From: Rutpela maculata
Taxonomy: Eukaryota; Arthropoda; Insecta; Coleoptera; Cerambycidae
Assembly: GCA_936432065.2 (NCBI GenBank)
Contig: OW386289.2
Location: forward strand, 19,736,277-19,800,276
DNA: 64,000 nucleotides
Direction of reading: 5' to 3'
In this document: positions 36,124 through 47,526 of the stretch, one piece after another
Numbering within the stretch: position 1 is the stretch's first letter
Layout of the letters: every line of letters starts with the position of its first letter
Notes under the pieces: model-generated
Told to the model about the DNA's origin: nothing
Seen by the model: only the letters and a program-made list of their open reading frames with translations
The model's database searches: none
Position numbers and translations under genes: made by a program

Positions 36124-37539
36124 GTGAGTAACTATTTAAATACTCTTCTCTATTTTCATGTATTATACAGGGTGTCTCTTTTAAATGTGGGAGAAGCCTA
36201 TGTAACTTTATTATTTATTGGACGATTTGAATATATTTTTTAAATGTAGAGCGGTAAAAATTGTATCAGTAGGTAACATTAATTTGGTTTTTATTTAATT
36301 ACATGGTCTCCTACATTGTATTTTTTATCACCAAAAACCGCAGTCATATTAGCGATTTATTTTAAACTGATGATAGTATTGATTAACGTTTGTATTCTAT
36401 TATATTATTCATCAGTATCCCTTAAAATGTCTTGTACCAAGTTATATCAACAAAAAAAAACGCTGCCTAAGGAATCACACTACTTGCATATCCAGATTTC
36501 TTATCCAATAATTATAGGGTGAGCGTAGTATTGGAGGAGCCAGATGCCAAATTTGTTTTCAGACTTTTGGTTCTTGTATACACACTGAATCAAAACTGTA
36601 TTGCTTTATCCCCTTTAAAAACGAGTTACGCGTGACCAATGACGAAGAAATGTTGAGAACTTCTTGTACACACACTAAATCATAATGGTGGGAGTGGCAG
36701 GATGTCAAAAAATATTTTCAGCCCTGTGGTTCTGTACACATACTAAGTCACTGGTTTTTTTTCGTCCCCTTTAATATTTGAGTAGGGGTGGTAATGGAGG
36801 TGAACAATTTTTTGAGACCTTGGCTTCTCGTACATAGACTAAATCCCGATTTTATGGACTCTTATTTGCTTGCTTTATCTATTTACCCGCCAATCCTTCA
36901 ATGGACTATAAGCTCGAAATATAATCTAGTCCCAGATCATGTTATAATACCCCGTATAACCATTCGATAAAGATATTTTTATTCGACAAAGATAGATAAA
37001 GATGCTGTATATATTTGTCGTTATCGGTCGTGTATTTATAGCACCTATACCGAGTCTATATTATAAACTTTACCGATAAAACCTTTATTGCTACTATATA
37101 GCAGATATACTTGTTAGCTATATATTTAGCTTTATTGACTCTATAAATACTTCTTTATTTCCACTTTATCGCATATGTACTGTCAAGTTGTATGTAAACT
37201 TAGTATTAACACATTTTAAGGTAAGTCGCAGGATACATCATCAGCTTTTTTTCTATCACTAATATGATCTGATTTTTGGTGAAAAGGAGACCGTCTAATT
37301 CAATTAAAAACAAATTAATGTCAGTTATTGATAGAATTTAAAAAAATACATATTAAAATCGTTCAAAAAATAAGAAAGTTACAAGCTTCTATATTTAAGC
37401 GAGACACCTCGTATATTATAGTAAACAAAACTAATCTATTAATTTCCATTTATTGTTCTGTTCGTTCATGTATGTATTCTTTTAGGTGTATTGAAATTTT
37501 CCATTTGCCAAATATCTCGTCAATAATTTTTTTTTACAG

Positions 37540-37662
37540 TTTCGCAAGAAGTGGTAATAAGGAGGTTTTCATTGAAAACGAAAAAGAAAGTGTAACTATT
37601 GACAATGAAACAGGTGTCGATTATGATATTATAGAAGCAATTCCCGAGGCAATTCCTGGAAG
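37540..37662 (+). CDS. Exon 2, tandemly duplicated with exon 3
   Basis: It lies between TTTTTTTACAG and AG|GTAAAT. It encodes RSGNKEVFIENEKESVTI and ends EAIPEAIPG. Exon 3 encodes the same pattern (RSGNKD...IENEKENITI...EAIPEAIPG), so the exon with its downstream intron start was duplicated. The role of this acidic segment is unknown. Confidence 0.65.
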
Positions 37663-38068
37663 GTAAATATTTCTTCAGGCGACATTTAGAAATAATAATA
37701 ATATAATTTTTTTTATTTCAACAATTTAAATACTTAGCTACCCTTTTTTACAGTTTACCAAGAAGTGGTAATAAGGATCCCAGTGAACACGGATACATAC
37801 CTGGTATGTTTCTCTTACGTAATCTATTCAACATGTTATATCCAAGGATATTGGATGTATGGTAAATGTAAGGTACATGGACCTTCAAATTTCAGCCACA
37901 AAAAAAGTTATAGCCATGTAATGGCAACATAACTTGTAACATACTCATATGTGGCAAATATATAACATGCATGTAAAAGATATATATTGTATTTCAAAAT
38001 ATTTACCTTAAAATATGTTCTGATGTTACGTGTGTGCTATATAACATGCAATTTCGTGGTATATACAG

Positions 38069-38622
38069 TGTGTCCCCAAATGGGGTTACCTATACCACAA
38101 GTGGACCTAAATTTTAGTTTTTCGACAGTCACTATAAAAAAATTTTGTTTCTTAAAGAAATACGATGTGTTAAGAAAATGTACTTTTTTATGCAGGGCGC
38201 TCAAAAATTTCAAAAATATGAATTTGACCCAAGAGCAAACTACCTTTAGTTTTCTCATTTTTATGGAAAATGCAATTTGAAAAAATTGTTTATTAAATCT
38301 TGTTTAATACGTCTTTTTCCCAATGCCTCACCTCAGTTTTCGTATTTTTCCGTAACGGATACTAAAAAATTTAGGATTATGAAAGAAAAGTATTTCAAAT
38401 GGCTTTTTTATTAAAAATGAAAAATAAAGGTAGTTTACTCTTAGGTAAAATTCATATTTTTGGAATTTTTAAGCACCCTGCTCCTTTATAAAAATAATAA
38501 TTTTTTTTAACATAAATCGTATTTTTTTAAAAATGCGGAAATTTTTATAGTGACGTTTTGTCCAAAAATTAAAATTTTGGTCATTTGTTGTATAGCTAAT
38601 CCCATCCGGGGACACCTTGTAC
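38069..38622. mobile_element. Mariner-type MITE inside element D
   Basis: The ends are CAGTGTGTCCCC and GGGGACACCTTG, flanked by TA on both sides. It is largely palindromic (TCACTATAAAAA... and its inverse ...TTTTTATAGTGA). It is non-coding, and the two opposite frames at 37987-38280 simply reflect the palindrome. Confidence 0.75.
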
Positions 38623-38649
38623 TACTGTTACAATATGGCTTAAGTAAGG

Positions 38650-39264
38650 AAAAACTAGATGTAGAAAAAGGCCAATCTAAAATAAATAATTTTTATATTC
38701 ATAAAATACATATATCATATAATATATTAATCAAAGTCATACAAGAAGGATACGTTCATTTATATAATGAGTTAATAAAAAATAAACCAACTGCCAAATT
38801 AATAAAGGAACTAAATGCCAAATTGCACATTCTCTAAACTATATAGTTTGTTTATTACAAGCAAACTTTTGGTTAACAGAAAACATAGAAGATAAAATAG
38901 CTGAAGAAAAATAACATAAATAGAAAAAGTTAGCTGATTGCAAGCTATGTAATAAGGTAAAAAAAATAAAGAAAAGCCTGACAGTATACATGAATCATTT
39001 TCATTCCGCTATAAATTACGAAGAAATAAACATTAGCATGATTACTATAGAGACAAGAAAAGTGTATAAGTTTTTGGTAAAACAGAACAGCTTTATCTTA
39101 CATTAAAAGAAGTTTCAGGGAAAAGGGTAGACATTAACAGCTTAATGAAGTTTGTTCCAAATGATGCTCGGACTTTTACAACATTTAAAAACTGTGGATT
39201 TTGAGGGTGACGTTGAGGGCTACAGTAACACTATTGATTTTGATATAGATGTAAACGAACAGTA
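38650..39264 (+). pseudogene. Decayed coding remnant in element D
   Basis: A protein-like stretch reads EGYVHLYNELIKNKPTAK up to 38837. After stops and shifts it reads LKEVSGKRVDINSLMKFVP (about 39100-39165) and GYSNTIDFDIDVNEQ ending at 39264. It is not recognised. It could be a captured host gene or the element's own gene. Confidence 0.35.
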
Positions 39265-39772
39265 GAAACGAAAATCGCAGGCATATTAATGAGAAGTACG
39301 ACACTTTGCATTTTCTAAGTGTCTTTACACCTACATTCACAAAATATACTATTTTTGACAGTCGAGTTATTATTATATTATCTATATATTAAACACAGGT
39401 AATTTTTAGTTTTATTACTTATTTACTCTAGTGACTGAATAAATGCTTTTTTGAACTATATATTTAACATCCGAATAAAGTTTGGTTTAATGTATGGTTT
39501 TCCAAATTTAATTGTACCAAATATCAACTAAAATTCTGAACGAAAATAGTTAATGAAAAAACAAGAATTCTTCAATTATTCAAAAAGGAGCTAAAAATTT
39601 ATTAGGAACAAGAAAAATTGAACAAACGTGACAATAATACTCAGATAATGACGAAAACAAATTTCCTATATATAAAAAAATTTTACTTACAGACAAACCT
39701 GTCAGCATAAATTTGCAAGCAGACTAATACTTAAAACTTAATTATCTTAAAACTAGTTTTTGGCGCCTGGTT

Positions 39773-39930
39773 TCCTTTTTTCATACATTTCTCAATAAAT
39801 TATGGTACAATAACTGCTCCAGCTTCTTGTTTTCTCTCTGTAGCCTTTGCTTTGACAGTCTGAACCACTCACTAGCGATGTTCTCAAATTCTTTTTCACA
39901 ATGTGGGAACGTTTCGTTAACAGCAGCTAG
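39773..39930 (-). pseudogene. Exon-like block in element D, minus strand
   Basis: After the acceptor-like CTATTGTTCTAG the minus strand reads AAVNETFPHCEKEFENIA, SEWFRLSKQRLQRENKK and ends with TGA at about 39773. It is helix-rich and vaguely like the C-terminal end of DUF4806-type insect proteins, but that is only an impression. It lacks visible partner exons. Confidence 0.4.
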
Positions 39931-41019
39931 AACAATAGTTTATGACAAAATTTTATAACTTTTTTGTGTATTATTATTTACTTAAAAGCAATTTCTAACT
40001 TTTTTAGAAATTCTTTGTCTATACCTATAGGTACCAACAATATGTTACATCGTTGCCAAAGGACTTTGTTTCCATTTATTACTTATATAAATGTGTAGTT
40101 TTAATGATTGTGATTATACAATTTAAGCTACAATAAAACACCTATAATTTTTCTGTGGCTTGAGCTTAGTTAAATTTCATTAAATTTCAATTTCAAGATT
40201 GGGAAATATGTCAATAAAACTCCAACAAATAAGTAGGTACCTAATAAGCGACTTAACACTGCACCGAGGTGCTAATGATTTACACTTCTACGTACTTACC
40301 TACAATAGTTTTGATCTCTGAACTTGATTCCACACAAAAACAAAGACGATATTTTTAACATGTTAAAAACGCACGCTAGAAGTCACGTTGCACCTCCTTC
40401 AGGGTCACTTGTGTTAGGTTAGAACATTACGATTAGGTTATTTTGTTAGGTATAGTTAGGGATATTTGAGTTAATTTCGTATCCTTTTCTAGCACGAACT
40501 ATGTAATACAGAGTGCGAAAGAGATGTCCTATAATAATTTTATAACCAGATTTACCGGGAAATTTAAAACATCACAATATTAAAATGTTATACAACTGTA
40601 TGAAGATACGGGATTATTAAACTAGTTTTTGATCGGCGAGTTTTATTTTTTGTTATTAGATACATAAAAAAAAATAAAACGGCCGGTAACACTAATCACT
40701 ATTTTAATAAATTTATAGAGTATTTAAACGAATAAATCATCAAGTATTATATAGGCACAATTACATTTTCATTACCACTTAATGGCAACTGAAGACATTT
40801 TTGTTTCATATCACAAGCGTTAATTGGTAAAAGAGCTTCTTATTTTCATTGGGCATGCTATTATTATGTTGATTAAACTACACTGGTCACTGATGTTATA
40901 ACCTAACTATAGCAGCTACTACACCAAAACAATATACATAATATATATACTTAACCAAACTTTTTTGACATTCTATATGTAAGCTAGCTTGTTTCACTTT
41001 TGTAGTTTACCAAATTACA

Positions 41020-41480
41020 TGATTAAATATATATGTGTAATGTAATTGTAGAAAAACTTAAAATGTCCATGATGATCACAAAATATATAAATGTTATATC
41101 TGGAGTAAACATATAAGATGGGTTGATGTGTAATATGTAGCAATTATCTAAATATCACATATTTTAATGTTATTATTTAACACACAAGCAATATAACTTT
41201 AAACGTACATACTGATTACAGAAATACATAAATGTTATATAGCTGATAAATACACATAATACTTGTTATTGTAATGTAGCAGTTACGTAAAAATCACATA
41301 TTTTAATGTTATTATTTAACAAACAGGCAATATAACTTAAAATCTACATGATGATAACAGACATACATAAATATTATATGGCATGTAAATATACAAAATA
41401 CTTGTTATTGTAATGCAGCAGTTATGTAAAAATCACATATTATAATGTTTGTATTTAACAAACAGGTATGTTTGTTAATA
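41020..41480 (+). repeat. About 140-bp tandem repeat at the right end of element D
   Basis: CACATATT(T/A)TAATGTT recurs near 41157, 41295 and 41436. Each unit also carries an ATGTTATAT/ATAACTT word pair. This is the subterminal region of the element. Confidence 0.75.
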
Positions 41481-41939
41481 ACTTAAATGTATATAGCATT
41501 TGAAGATGGTTTATATAATAGAGATATATTTGGTAATATGGTGTGTGTTACCTTGACAATCTCTCTTTGGTACGTAACAGCCATATGTGTGTTCACTGGG
41601 ATGTCTCCGTTTTCATTGAAAACGAAAAAGAAAATATAACCATTGCCAGCGAAACAGGTGTAGATTCTAACATTTCAGAAGCAATTCCCGAGGCAATTCC
41701 TGGAAGGTAAATATTTCTTCAAGCGACATTTACAAGTAATAATAGTATTATATGAATTTTTTGTTTCAACAATTTGAATATTTAGCTACCCTTGTTTCCA
41801 TCTATAATTTTTCAAAATATATTTTGTATTATAAATAAGTATTTTTTGAAACTAAAAATAAATATATTTGAAATATATAAGGTCCCCTTTCTCGTAACCA
41901 CTCATAACTTCAAAAATAATATATTGGGCAATTTTTTAG

Positions 41940-42492
41940 TTCAACTCAAGAAAACATACCCCTGGAGGTATGCTTTGAAGGACGAAGATTGGTAGACATT
42001 GGATATTTTTTAAAACAAATTTCTGAAATATCCAAGCATGCACCATTCGACTGCACATTTAGTGATATGTACCCAATTAATGAATATAGGACGGGGTTAA
42101 AATCAAAAATAACTTTCCACTGCCGAATGTGCAACATGGATAAAACTGTCACTCTCATAGAGGAATCTAGTGAGGATAAAGACATTAACAATGCTTTAGC
42201 ATTAGCAACAGTTTCAACAGGAACTGGGTACTCTACTGCTGATGAAGTGTTTTCGGTACTAAACATACCATTTATGAGCCCCTCAACGTACCAACAACAC
42301 CATGAAAATATATCAACTATCATTGAAAAAACTGCTTGGAATGTTATGGAGGCAGCTGCTTGTGAAGAGGGTCGAATTGCTCGAGAGTTAAGGCAAGTGG
42401 GTGAGGATGGCATACCACTAATTACCGTTGTGGCAGATGGAGCATGGAGGAAAAGATCCTATTCAGTAAATTACAATGCTGCTTCAGGGGTG
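41940..42492 (+). CDS. Exon 4: N-terminal half of the Mutator-like transposase
   Basis: It begins after ATTTTTTAG and joins the AG left by exon 3. It reads ENIPLEVCFEGRRLVDIGYF, then a zinc-binding-like FHCRMCNMDK, GTGYSTADEVFSVLNIPFM, and ITVVADGAWRKRSYSVNYN with a candidate catalytic Asp. It ends SGV|GTAAAT. It is fully open and the best preserved exon. Confidence 0.85.
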
Positions 42493-42736
42493 GTAAATGC
42501 ATATTTTTTTTATTTTGACTATGAACTTACTCGTAATAATATTTGCAGTCATTATAGGTTGAAGCATTACGGAAATGTAATAACAGTCTGAGAACATTTA
42601 AGTATTCCAGAGTAAATTAAACTCGTCTGCATTATCTATTAGATAATATAACCTATTTTTTATGCAGATATTATATTTAACAATTTTGGGACATTATTTT
42701 TAAACAGCGACTAATTCTTGATTTGTTGTAACACAG

Positions 42737-43095
42737 GCTTGCACCATTGGAGCTAGAACGAAGAAAATTTTATTCTTAGGAATACGAAATAAATATTGCA
42801 GTATATGTATATGCTCGATCTGAAGTCAAACAGGTGTCTCCTATTCCCCAACATAAATGTTATAAGAATTGGACAGGAACATCCACAAGTATGGAAACCG
42901 ATATTATTGTAGAGGGTTTCAAAAGAAGCATTGACATGCACAATCTGAAATACAACAAATTGATTGGAGACGGGGATAGTAGCGTTCATAAGAAACTTCT
43001 AGAAACTCGCCCTTATGGAAATGTTTTGGTACAGAAAATTGAGTGCCGCAATCATTTACTAAGAAACTTTTCCAAAAGAATTAAGGAAATTTGTG
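42737..43095 (+). pseudogene. Exon 5: central transposase, one frameshift
   Basis: It begins after TAACACAG with ACTIGARTKKILFLGIRNKY. A one-base shift near 42805 leads to QHKCYKNWTGTSTSM, DIIVEGFKRS, LIGDGDSSVHKKLLE (second candidate catalytic Asp) and IECRNHLLRNFSKRIKEIC. Its donor G|GTGAGT has the right phase for exon 6, which lies inverted downstream. Confidence 0.8.
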
Positions 43096-43290
43096 GTGAG
43101 TAATCCTTTCATTTTTTAATAATCTTATTTCAAACGAGGTATTTATTGGGAAATATAGAGTGTAACCAATAAAGTCCGCATCATATGGGAATAATTTGTA
43201 TTAATCAATTTAAGTCAATTGTGACAGTTTCTGCGTAAACAAATTTTTTGTCAAAATTTCGAATAATGAGGAACAAAACTTGTTCATTTT

Positions 43291-44408
43291 CAAGGGCGGT
43301 TCTAGGCCAGCACATTGGGGGGGGGGTAATAACTAGCAGGGCCATGGAGAGAAAATACGGGCCTTTTTTGAAAATTGATGAGCGGGGGGAGAAATCCGAA
43401 AAACAAATTTTATGAGCGGGGACAGAAACCACCCGAAAATTTTTTTTTGGGGTAGAAATAAAAAAAAAAAATTATGAGCGAATGCAGAACGGAAAAGAGA
43501 AATCCGAAAAAATTTTTGACGAGCAAAGGAGAGCGGGGTGTAGACATCCAAGAACATTTTTTTATGGGCGGAGAAGACATCCGAAAGAATTAAAAAAAAA
43601 ACCATTGAAACTTAAAAAAATCGTTAAATATTATTTTAAATTTATTTTTATATGCAGAAAATAATTGCACCGGCGCGGCGCACAGTGGTCCCAAATTGAG
43701 TTTTTTGCTTCAAAAATGGCTAGAAAGCGCAAATTTTGTCGGAAATTAACAACTTTTTTTTGAAATTAAAGCTTAGCGAAATTCCAACAATTCCTCGGGG
43801 CCCGAATTTAGAAAAAAAAATTCCTTTTTTATTATATTAAGTTAAAGGCCAAAAAAAATGGCCAGAGTGCGTAAATCTTGTCGGAAATGAACAATTTTTT
43901 TTTAAATTAAAGCTTACCGAAATTCTAACAAATCCTCAATTTTGAAAAAAATTCCTTTTTTATTATATTAAGTTGAAGCCCCCCAAAAAAAATGTTTTTA
44001 AATAATTTTTGATATATTTAACTTAATATAATAAAAAAGTAATTTTTTTTTCAAAATTCGGACTTCGACGATTTGTTGGAATTTCGGTAAGCTTTAATTT
44101 AAAAGCAAAAATTGTTCATTTCCGACAAGATTTGCGCTCTCTAGCCATTTTTTTTTTACTTTAACTTAATATAATATAAAAGGAATTTTTTTTCAAGATT
44201 CGGGCTCCGAGGATTTGTTGGAATTTCGGTAAGCTTTAATTTAAAAGCAAAAATTGTTCATTTCCTACAAGATTTGCGCTCTCTAGCCATTTTTGTACCA
44301 AAAAACTCAATTTGGGAAAACTGTGCGGCGCGGCCGACGGATGGTTCCTGGGGGGGGGGGGGGGGGTTAATTACCACCATTACCCCCCCCCCCGTAAAAC
44401 CGCCCTTG
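43291..44408. mobile_element. hAT-type non-autonomous element, 1.1 kb
   Basis: The ends are CAAGGGCGGTTCTAG and its inverse CCGTAAAACCGCCCTTG. An 8-bp duplication TTCATTTT is at 43283-43290 and 44409-44416, as expected for the hAT superfamily. Inside are G/C runs and a nested hairpin (43673-44333). It lies in the intron after exon 5. There is no transposase. Confidence 0.88.
43673..44333. repeat. Hairpin nested in the hAT element
   Basis: GCGCGGCGCACAGT on the left is answered by ACTGTGCGGCGCGG on the right. The arms share CCCAAATTGAG and GGCTAGA blocks, with internal direct repeats (AAGCTTA...GAAATTC). It may be a separate element that inserted into the hAT element. Confidence 0.75.
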
Positions 44409-44558
44409 TTCATTTTTCTATTTTATATACGTATACCAATTTTCAACATTCCAATAAAAATTTAATTTTTTCTCATTTCTTAACCTACCATATTTTTACT
44501 TTCAAGCGACACTATGAATGAAGTAATATTAATTATTAAAAATCAAAAATAGCATTAC

Positions 44559-45519
44559 CGTGACTTTGAATTCCTTTTCAAATTGTTTAATAGCAAAGGG
44601 CTCATGTTCAGTACCATACTTTGTGCTTTCATTACCACCAAAAGTTGAATAGAGCAGTTTCTTTAAGATATTAGCACATGATGTTGATTTTCTCATTTTA
44701 CAGATTTCTCCGAAATGAGATGCTGTAAGTCGAAGTACTCTCTCCTGATGCCATAGCGGATTCCCTGCTTGACCTCTTGTTTTTATTTCAATTTCCTTGA
44801 TTTCTTCTGAATTTTTCTTGAGTGACTTCAGAAAATCTTCTTTTTTCCTCATAAATTGATCGTCTGTAAAATCCGGGATGGCATCAGGACCATAATCTGA
44901 ATCTGTCAGGGCAGGACTTTTCTTGCTTTTTGTCGAATATTTCTTTGTATTTCCCTGTATCTTTTCAGCCGAAGCCTCTTTAATTTGTTTTTTTGCACGT
45001 ACTTACGTGTATATGTTGGAAGGGATTGTTCTCCAAGTGCCGTGTAATAATTTCCGCCTGTATTAAAAGATATAGCAGCAGCTTTACAACGTGTCTCGTA
45101 GGACCCTCGTAAGGAAAAATTTATTCGTTTGCCTCCAACAAATTTACAAATAACGGAGTTATATTGCTCGGCGATATTTGTGTCCATATTGGTGAAAATT
45201 AGGCGATTCATGCATACTTCTATATCATCTAATAATCCACATTCTGTCATATATGGTATATAGTTTTTCTCGTGTTCTCGTGGGGAACATTTGAAATATG
45301 CAATTTCCTTACATTCTTTATGTTCTCCAAAAACATGAGAAGGGACATTTCTCAAATCCTTACACAGGCTTTTTACTTTTTCAACAAATGCCTTGTCCCC
45401 TTGGATTCGGAACATTATGGCATATTTTATTGAAGTACGTAACCTTCGAGAATTATCTCCAACAATATTTCGAAGACCTGGAGGTACAGGTACATTTTTT
45501 GACTTACTTCGTTTTCTAT
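44559..45519 (-). pseudogene. Exon 6: end of transposase and start of YqaJ nuclease (inverted)
   Basis: On the minus strand, after CAACTTTTTAG, it reads KNVPVPPGLRNIVGDNSRR, VPSHVFGEHKECKE, NSVICKFVGGKRINFSLRGS and RCKAAAISFNTG. A one-base shift near 44900 leads to DYGPDAIPDFTDDQF and then the nuclease start: GNPLWHQERVLRLTASHFG, YGTEHEPFAIKQFEKEF. Donor ACG|GTAATG is at 44553-44558. Phase matches exon 5 on one side and exon 7 on the other. Confidence 0.85.
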
Positions 45520-45730
45520 CTAAAAAGTTGCAATAACTTTATGATTCTGCACTTTACATTGTCACCGAAGAACTCTGCATCATTGGGGAAAACATTTTTA
45601 TTAATCAATGTGTCAATTTTAATTTCGTCAAAGTTTGTGCTTAATGTCAAATAATGTCAAAATGCCGAGAAATTGTGTATTTGGAGTAATAGGTAATATT
45701 TATGAAGCAAATAGACAGTTAAGTAGGAAA

Positions 45731-46166
45731 ATAGTATATTGTGTATTTAGGTGTGAAAACAATACATTCCCGGACGACGATGCAAATTCTTAGCCGAAGC
45801 GCTAGCTGAGGCCAAGAGCATCGAAGTCCGGGAATATGTTTTCACACCGAAGTACACATACTATTTTTTCTGAAATAACAATCAATTCAAATGTTGCAAG
45901 TCAATTGTGAATATTTTTTTTCCTAAAAATAATTTTTGTACTAATAAATGCAATTTTAATGTGAGATGGTTTGTCTGCGTGTATTTATTTACTGTCTAAA
46001 ATATACATAAAAAACCGTACGGGAATGTTGATCGTTGCTTGGCAACGGATCTTTTCCAGTCTGTTTTCTGATAGTTTCTTAGCAACGGACTAAAATACTG
46101 GAATTGTGCATTTTTCGATCTGAAATCACACCGAAAATGTAGACATTGCCGATCGATTTCAGAAAA
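45731..46166. mobile_element. MITE with internal hairpins, copy 2
   Basis: Matches 13708-14194 end to end (ATAGTATATTGTGTATTT start, GATCGATTTCAGAAAAA end), but lacks the inner part of the 64-bp palindrome. Confidence 0.8.
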
Positions 46167-46669
46167 ATTAAATTAAAGTAGGTTTTGGTTTCAATTGTTG
46201 AAACTGTTGCATCAATTTTGTTGAATTTTTATTTGCCCATTTTTGTTTATCATATGTATTTACAACAACATTTACTCACAAAAACGCATTCGGGCAATAA
46301 CTTTAGCAGAAATAGAACACTTTTTACAGGTTTGCTTGTATTTGGTTCAGGTAATACCTAAATAGTACGGCAAGACTGAATTTATTTTTCCGCTTGATTT
46401 TTTTTTTCGCCTTTCTGTTAATTTTCTTGGAATAAATAATTATGGAATATTGTTATTGTTGTAATGTACCATTAATTTGAGCAAAATCGTTGGAGCCTTT
46501 TTGGAGAAAAATCGCGAATTTACAGTTTTTCTTCATGAGTAAACTACCCTTCATTTTCAGTGTACGTAAAAAATTAGAAATTCGTGTCGAGATGTTTGTG
46601 AGAGGAATGTAGGCACCGAATTTAAACGAGACCGTTAGGTTGGTTTCAGCGATAGATTAAGCAACGGTT

Positions 46670-46738
46670 ACTCACACACTCTCACACACACACACACACA
46701 CACACACGCACGCACGCACGCACACACACACACGCACA
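46670..46738. repeat. (CA)n/(CGCA)n microsatellite
   Basis: Alternating CA with CGCA interruptions. Simple repeat only. Confidence 0.95.
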
Positions 46739-46953
46739 AACCCATTGTTTAGCGATTTCGATTAAAATATCGTGAAGAATTTTTGAACGATAACAATTCT
46801 CTATTCAACTTTTGGTGGTAATGAAAGCACAAAGTATGGTACTGAACATGAGCCCTTTGCTATTAAACAATTTGAAAAGGAATTCAAAGTCACGGTAATG
46901 CTATTTTTGATTTTTAATAATTAATATTACTGACAGATAATTATTGCTATTAG

Positions 46954-47253
46954 GTTCAAGATTGCGGAATCTTCATAGATAGTGAGGATTGTATGTTTGG
47001 AGCCAGTCCAGATGGGTTGGTAGGGGAAAATAATATAGTTGAAGTAAAATGCCCCAAAACCGCAGCAAAAATGCATCCATTAGAAGCAATTCAAGCCAAA
47101 ATAATAAAATTTGCTACGGTAGATGAGAACAATGAGATGGAATTGAAAACCAATCATAATTATTATTATCAAGTACAGGGACAATTGCATGTAACAAAAC
47201 GTGCTTTATGTTATTTTATAGTTTGGTCCCCATTAGGAATGTTGATTCAAAAG
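46954..47253 (+). CDS. Exon 7: YqaJ nuclease catalytic core
   Basis: It begins after TTGCTATTAG and continues from the ACG|GTAATG donor of exon 6. It reads VQDCGIFIDSEDCMFGASPDGL, with the metal-binding Asp in SPDGL, then NIVEVKCPKTAAKM with the E-x-K motif, and NHNYYYQVQGQLHVTKRA with the conserved Q. It ends IQK|GTGAGT. These are the active-site elements of the lambda-exonuclease/YqaJ fold, a 5'-3' or recombination-type nuclease. Fully open. Confidence 0.88.
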
Positions 47254-47380
47254 GTGAGTTGAATGTTACATGTCAACATCATTTTAACACAAACGAAATA
47301 AAGTTCCTATGATCTTTCCGCTTTACACATACTCTAATTTTTAAGTGATTCCACTCTAAACCAATATATTATTTTTCCAG

Positions 47381-47526
47381 ATTCACCGGGACGGGACGAC
47401 TTATTTTGGGAACAGAAAATAAAGCCAAAATTACTTAATTTTTATTTAACCTGTGTTATACCAGAACTGGTTGATCCCAGGTATCCACGAAAATTAGACA
47501 TTCGCAATCCACCAAGAAATTTTTAA
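47381..47526 (+). pseudogene. Exon 8: C-terminal tail, frameshifted
   Basis: It begins after ATTTTTCCAG. A one-base shift near 47395 is needed to enter the frame LFWEQKIKPKLLNFYL, VIPELVDPRYPRKLDIRNPP, which ends at TAA 47524-47526. In the uncorrected frame a TAA comes after 13 codons. Confidence 0.7.

Larger units (their letters stand above)
37779..41600. mobile_element. 3.8-kb CCCAG...CTGGG element D inside exon 3
   Basis: The ends are CCCAGTGAACAC (37779) and GTGTTCACTGGG (41600), a perfect 12-bp inverted repeat. The 2-bp duplication AT is at 37777-37778 and 41601-41602. The intact sister exon 2 shows the exon without an insertion. Subterminal regions are rich in GTTATAT/ATATAAC words, and on the right they form about 140-bp tandem repeats (about 41020-41480). 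Inside are a MITE (38069-38622) and exon-like coding remnants (38650-39260 plus, 39773-39930 minus). No known transposase is seen. Confidence 0.9.
37754..41706 (+). pseudogene. Exon 3, split by the 3.8-kb element D
   Basis: The exon begins at 37754 after TTTTTTACAG, is interrupted after 37778, resumes at 41603 and ends at 41706 with AG|GTAAAT. Removing element D and one AT gives an exon in frame and in phase with both neighbours. Confidence 0.75.
44525..46930. other. Inverted block inside the Mutator-like/YqaJ gene
   Basis: Exon 6 is on the minus strand while exons 1-5 and 7-8 are on the plus strand. The block is bounded by a 132-bp inverted duplication (44525-44656 and 46799-46930) containing the end of exon 6 and its donor. 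Within the block lie a MITE (45731-46166) and a CA microsatellite (46670-46738). Confidence 0.85.
36029..47526 (+). pseudogene. Mutator-like transposase plus YqaJ nuclease gene, 8 exons, rearranged
   Basis: The exons are 36029-36123, 37540-37662, 37754-37778 with 41603-41706, 41940-42492, 42737-43095, 44559-45519 (minus, inverted), 46954-47253 and 47381-47526. All eight have GT/AG borders and compatible phases, including exon 5 to the inverted exon 6. The first exons are basic. Exons 4-6 form a Mutator-like transposase: VVADGAW and LIGDGDSSV carry candidate catalytic Asp residues, and CKFVGGKRINFS follows. Exons 6-8 form a YqaJ (lambda-exonuclease type) nuclease, with RLTASHFGEIC, GASPDGL and VEVKCP (D...ExK). 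Frameshifts occur near 42805, 44900 and 47395. I remember this two-domain arrangement as multicopy in arthropods. No terminal repeats of its own were identified. Confidence 0.8.
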
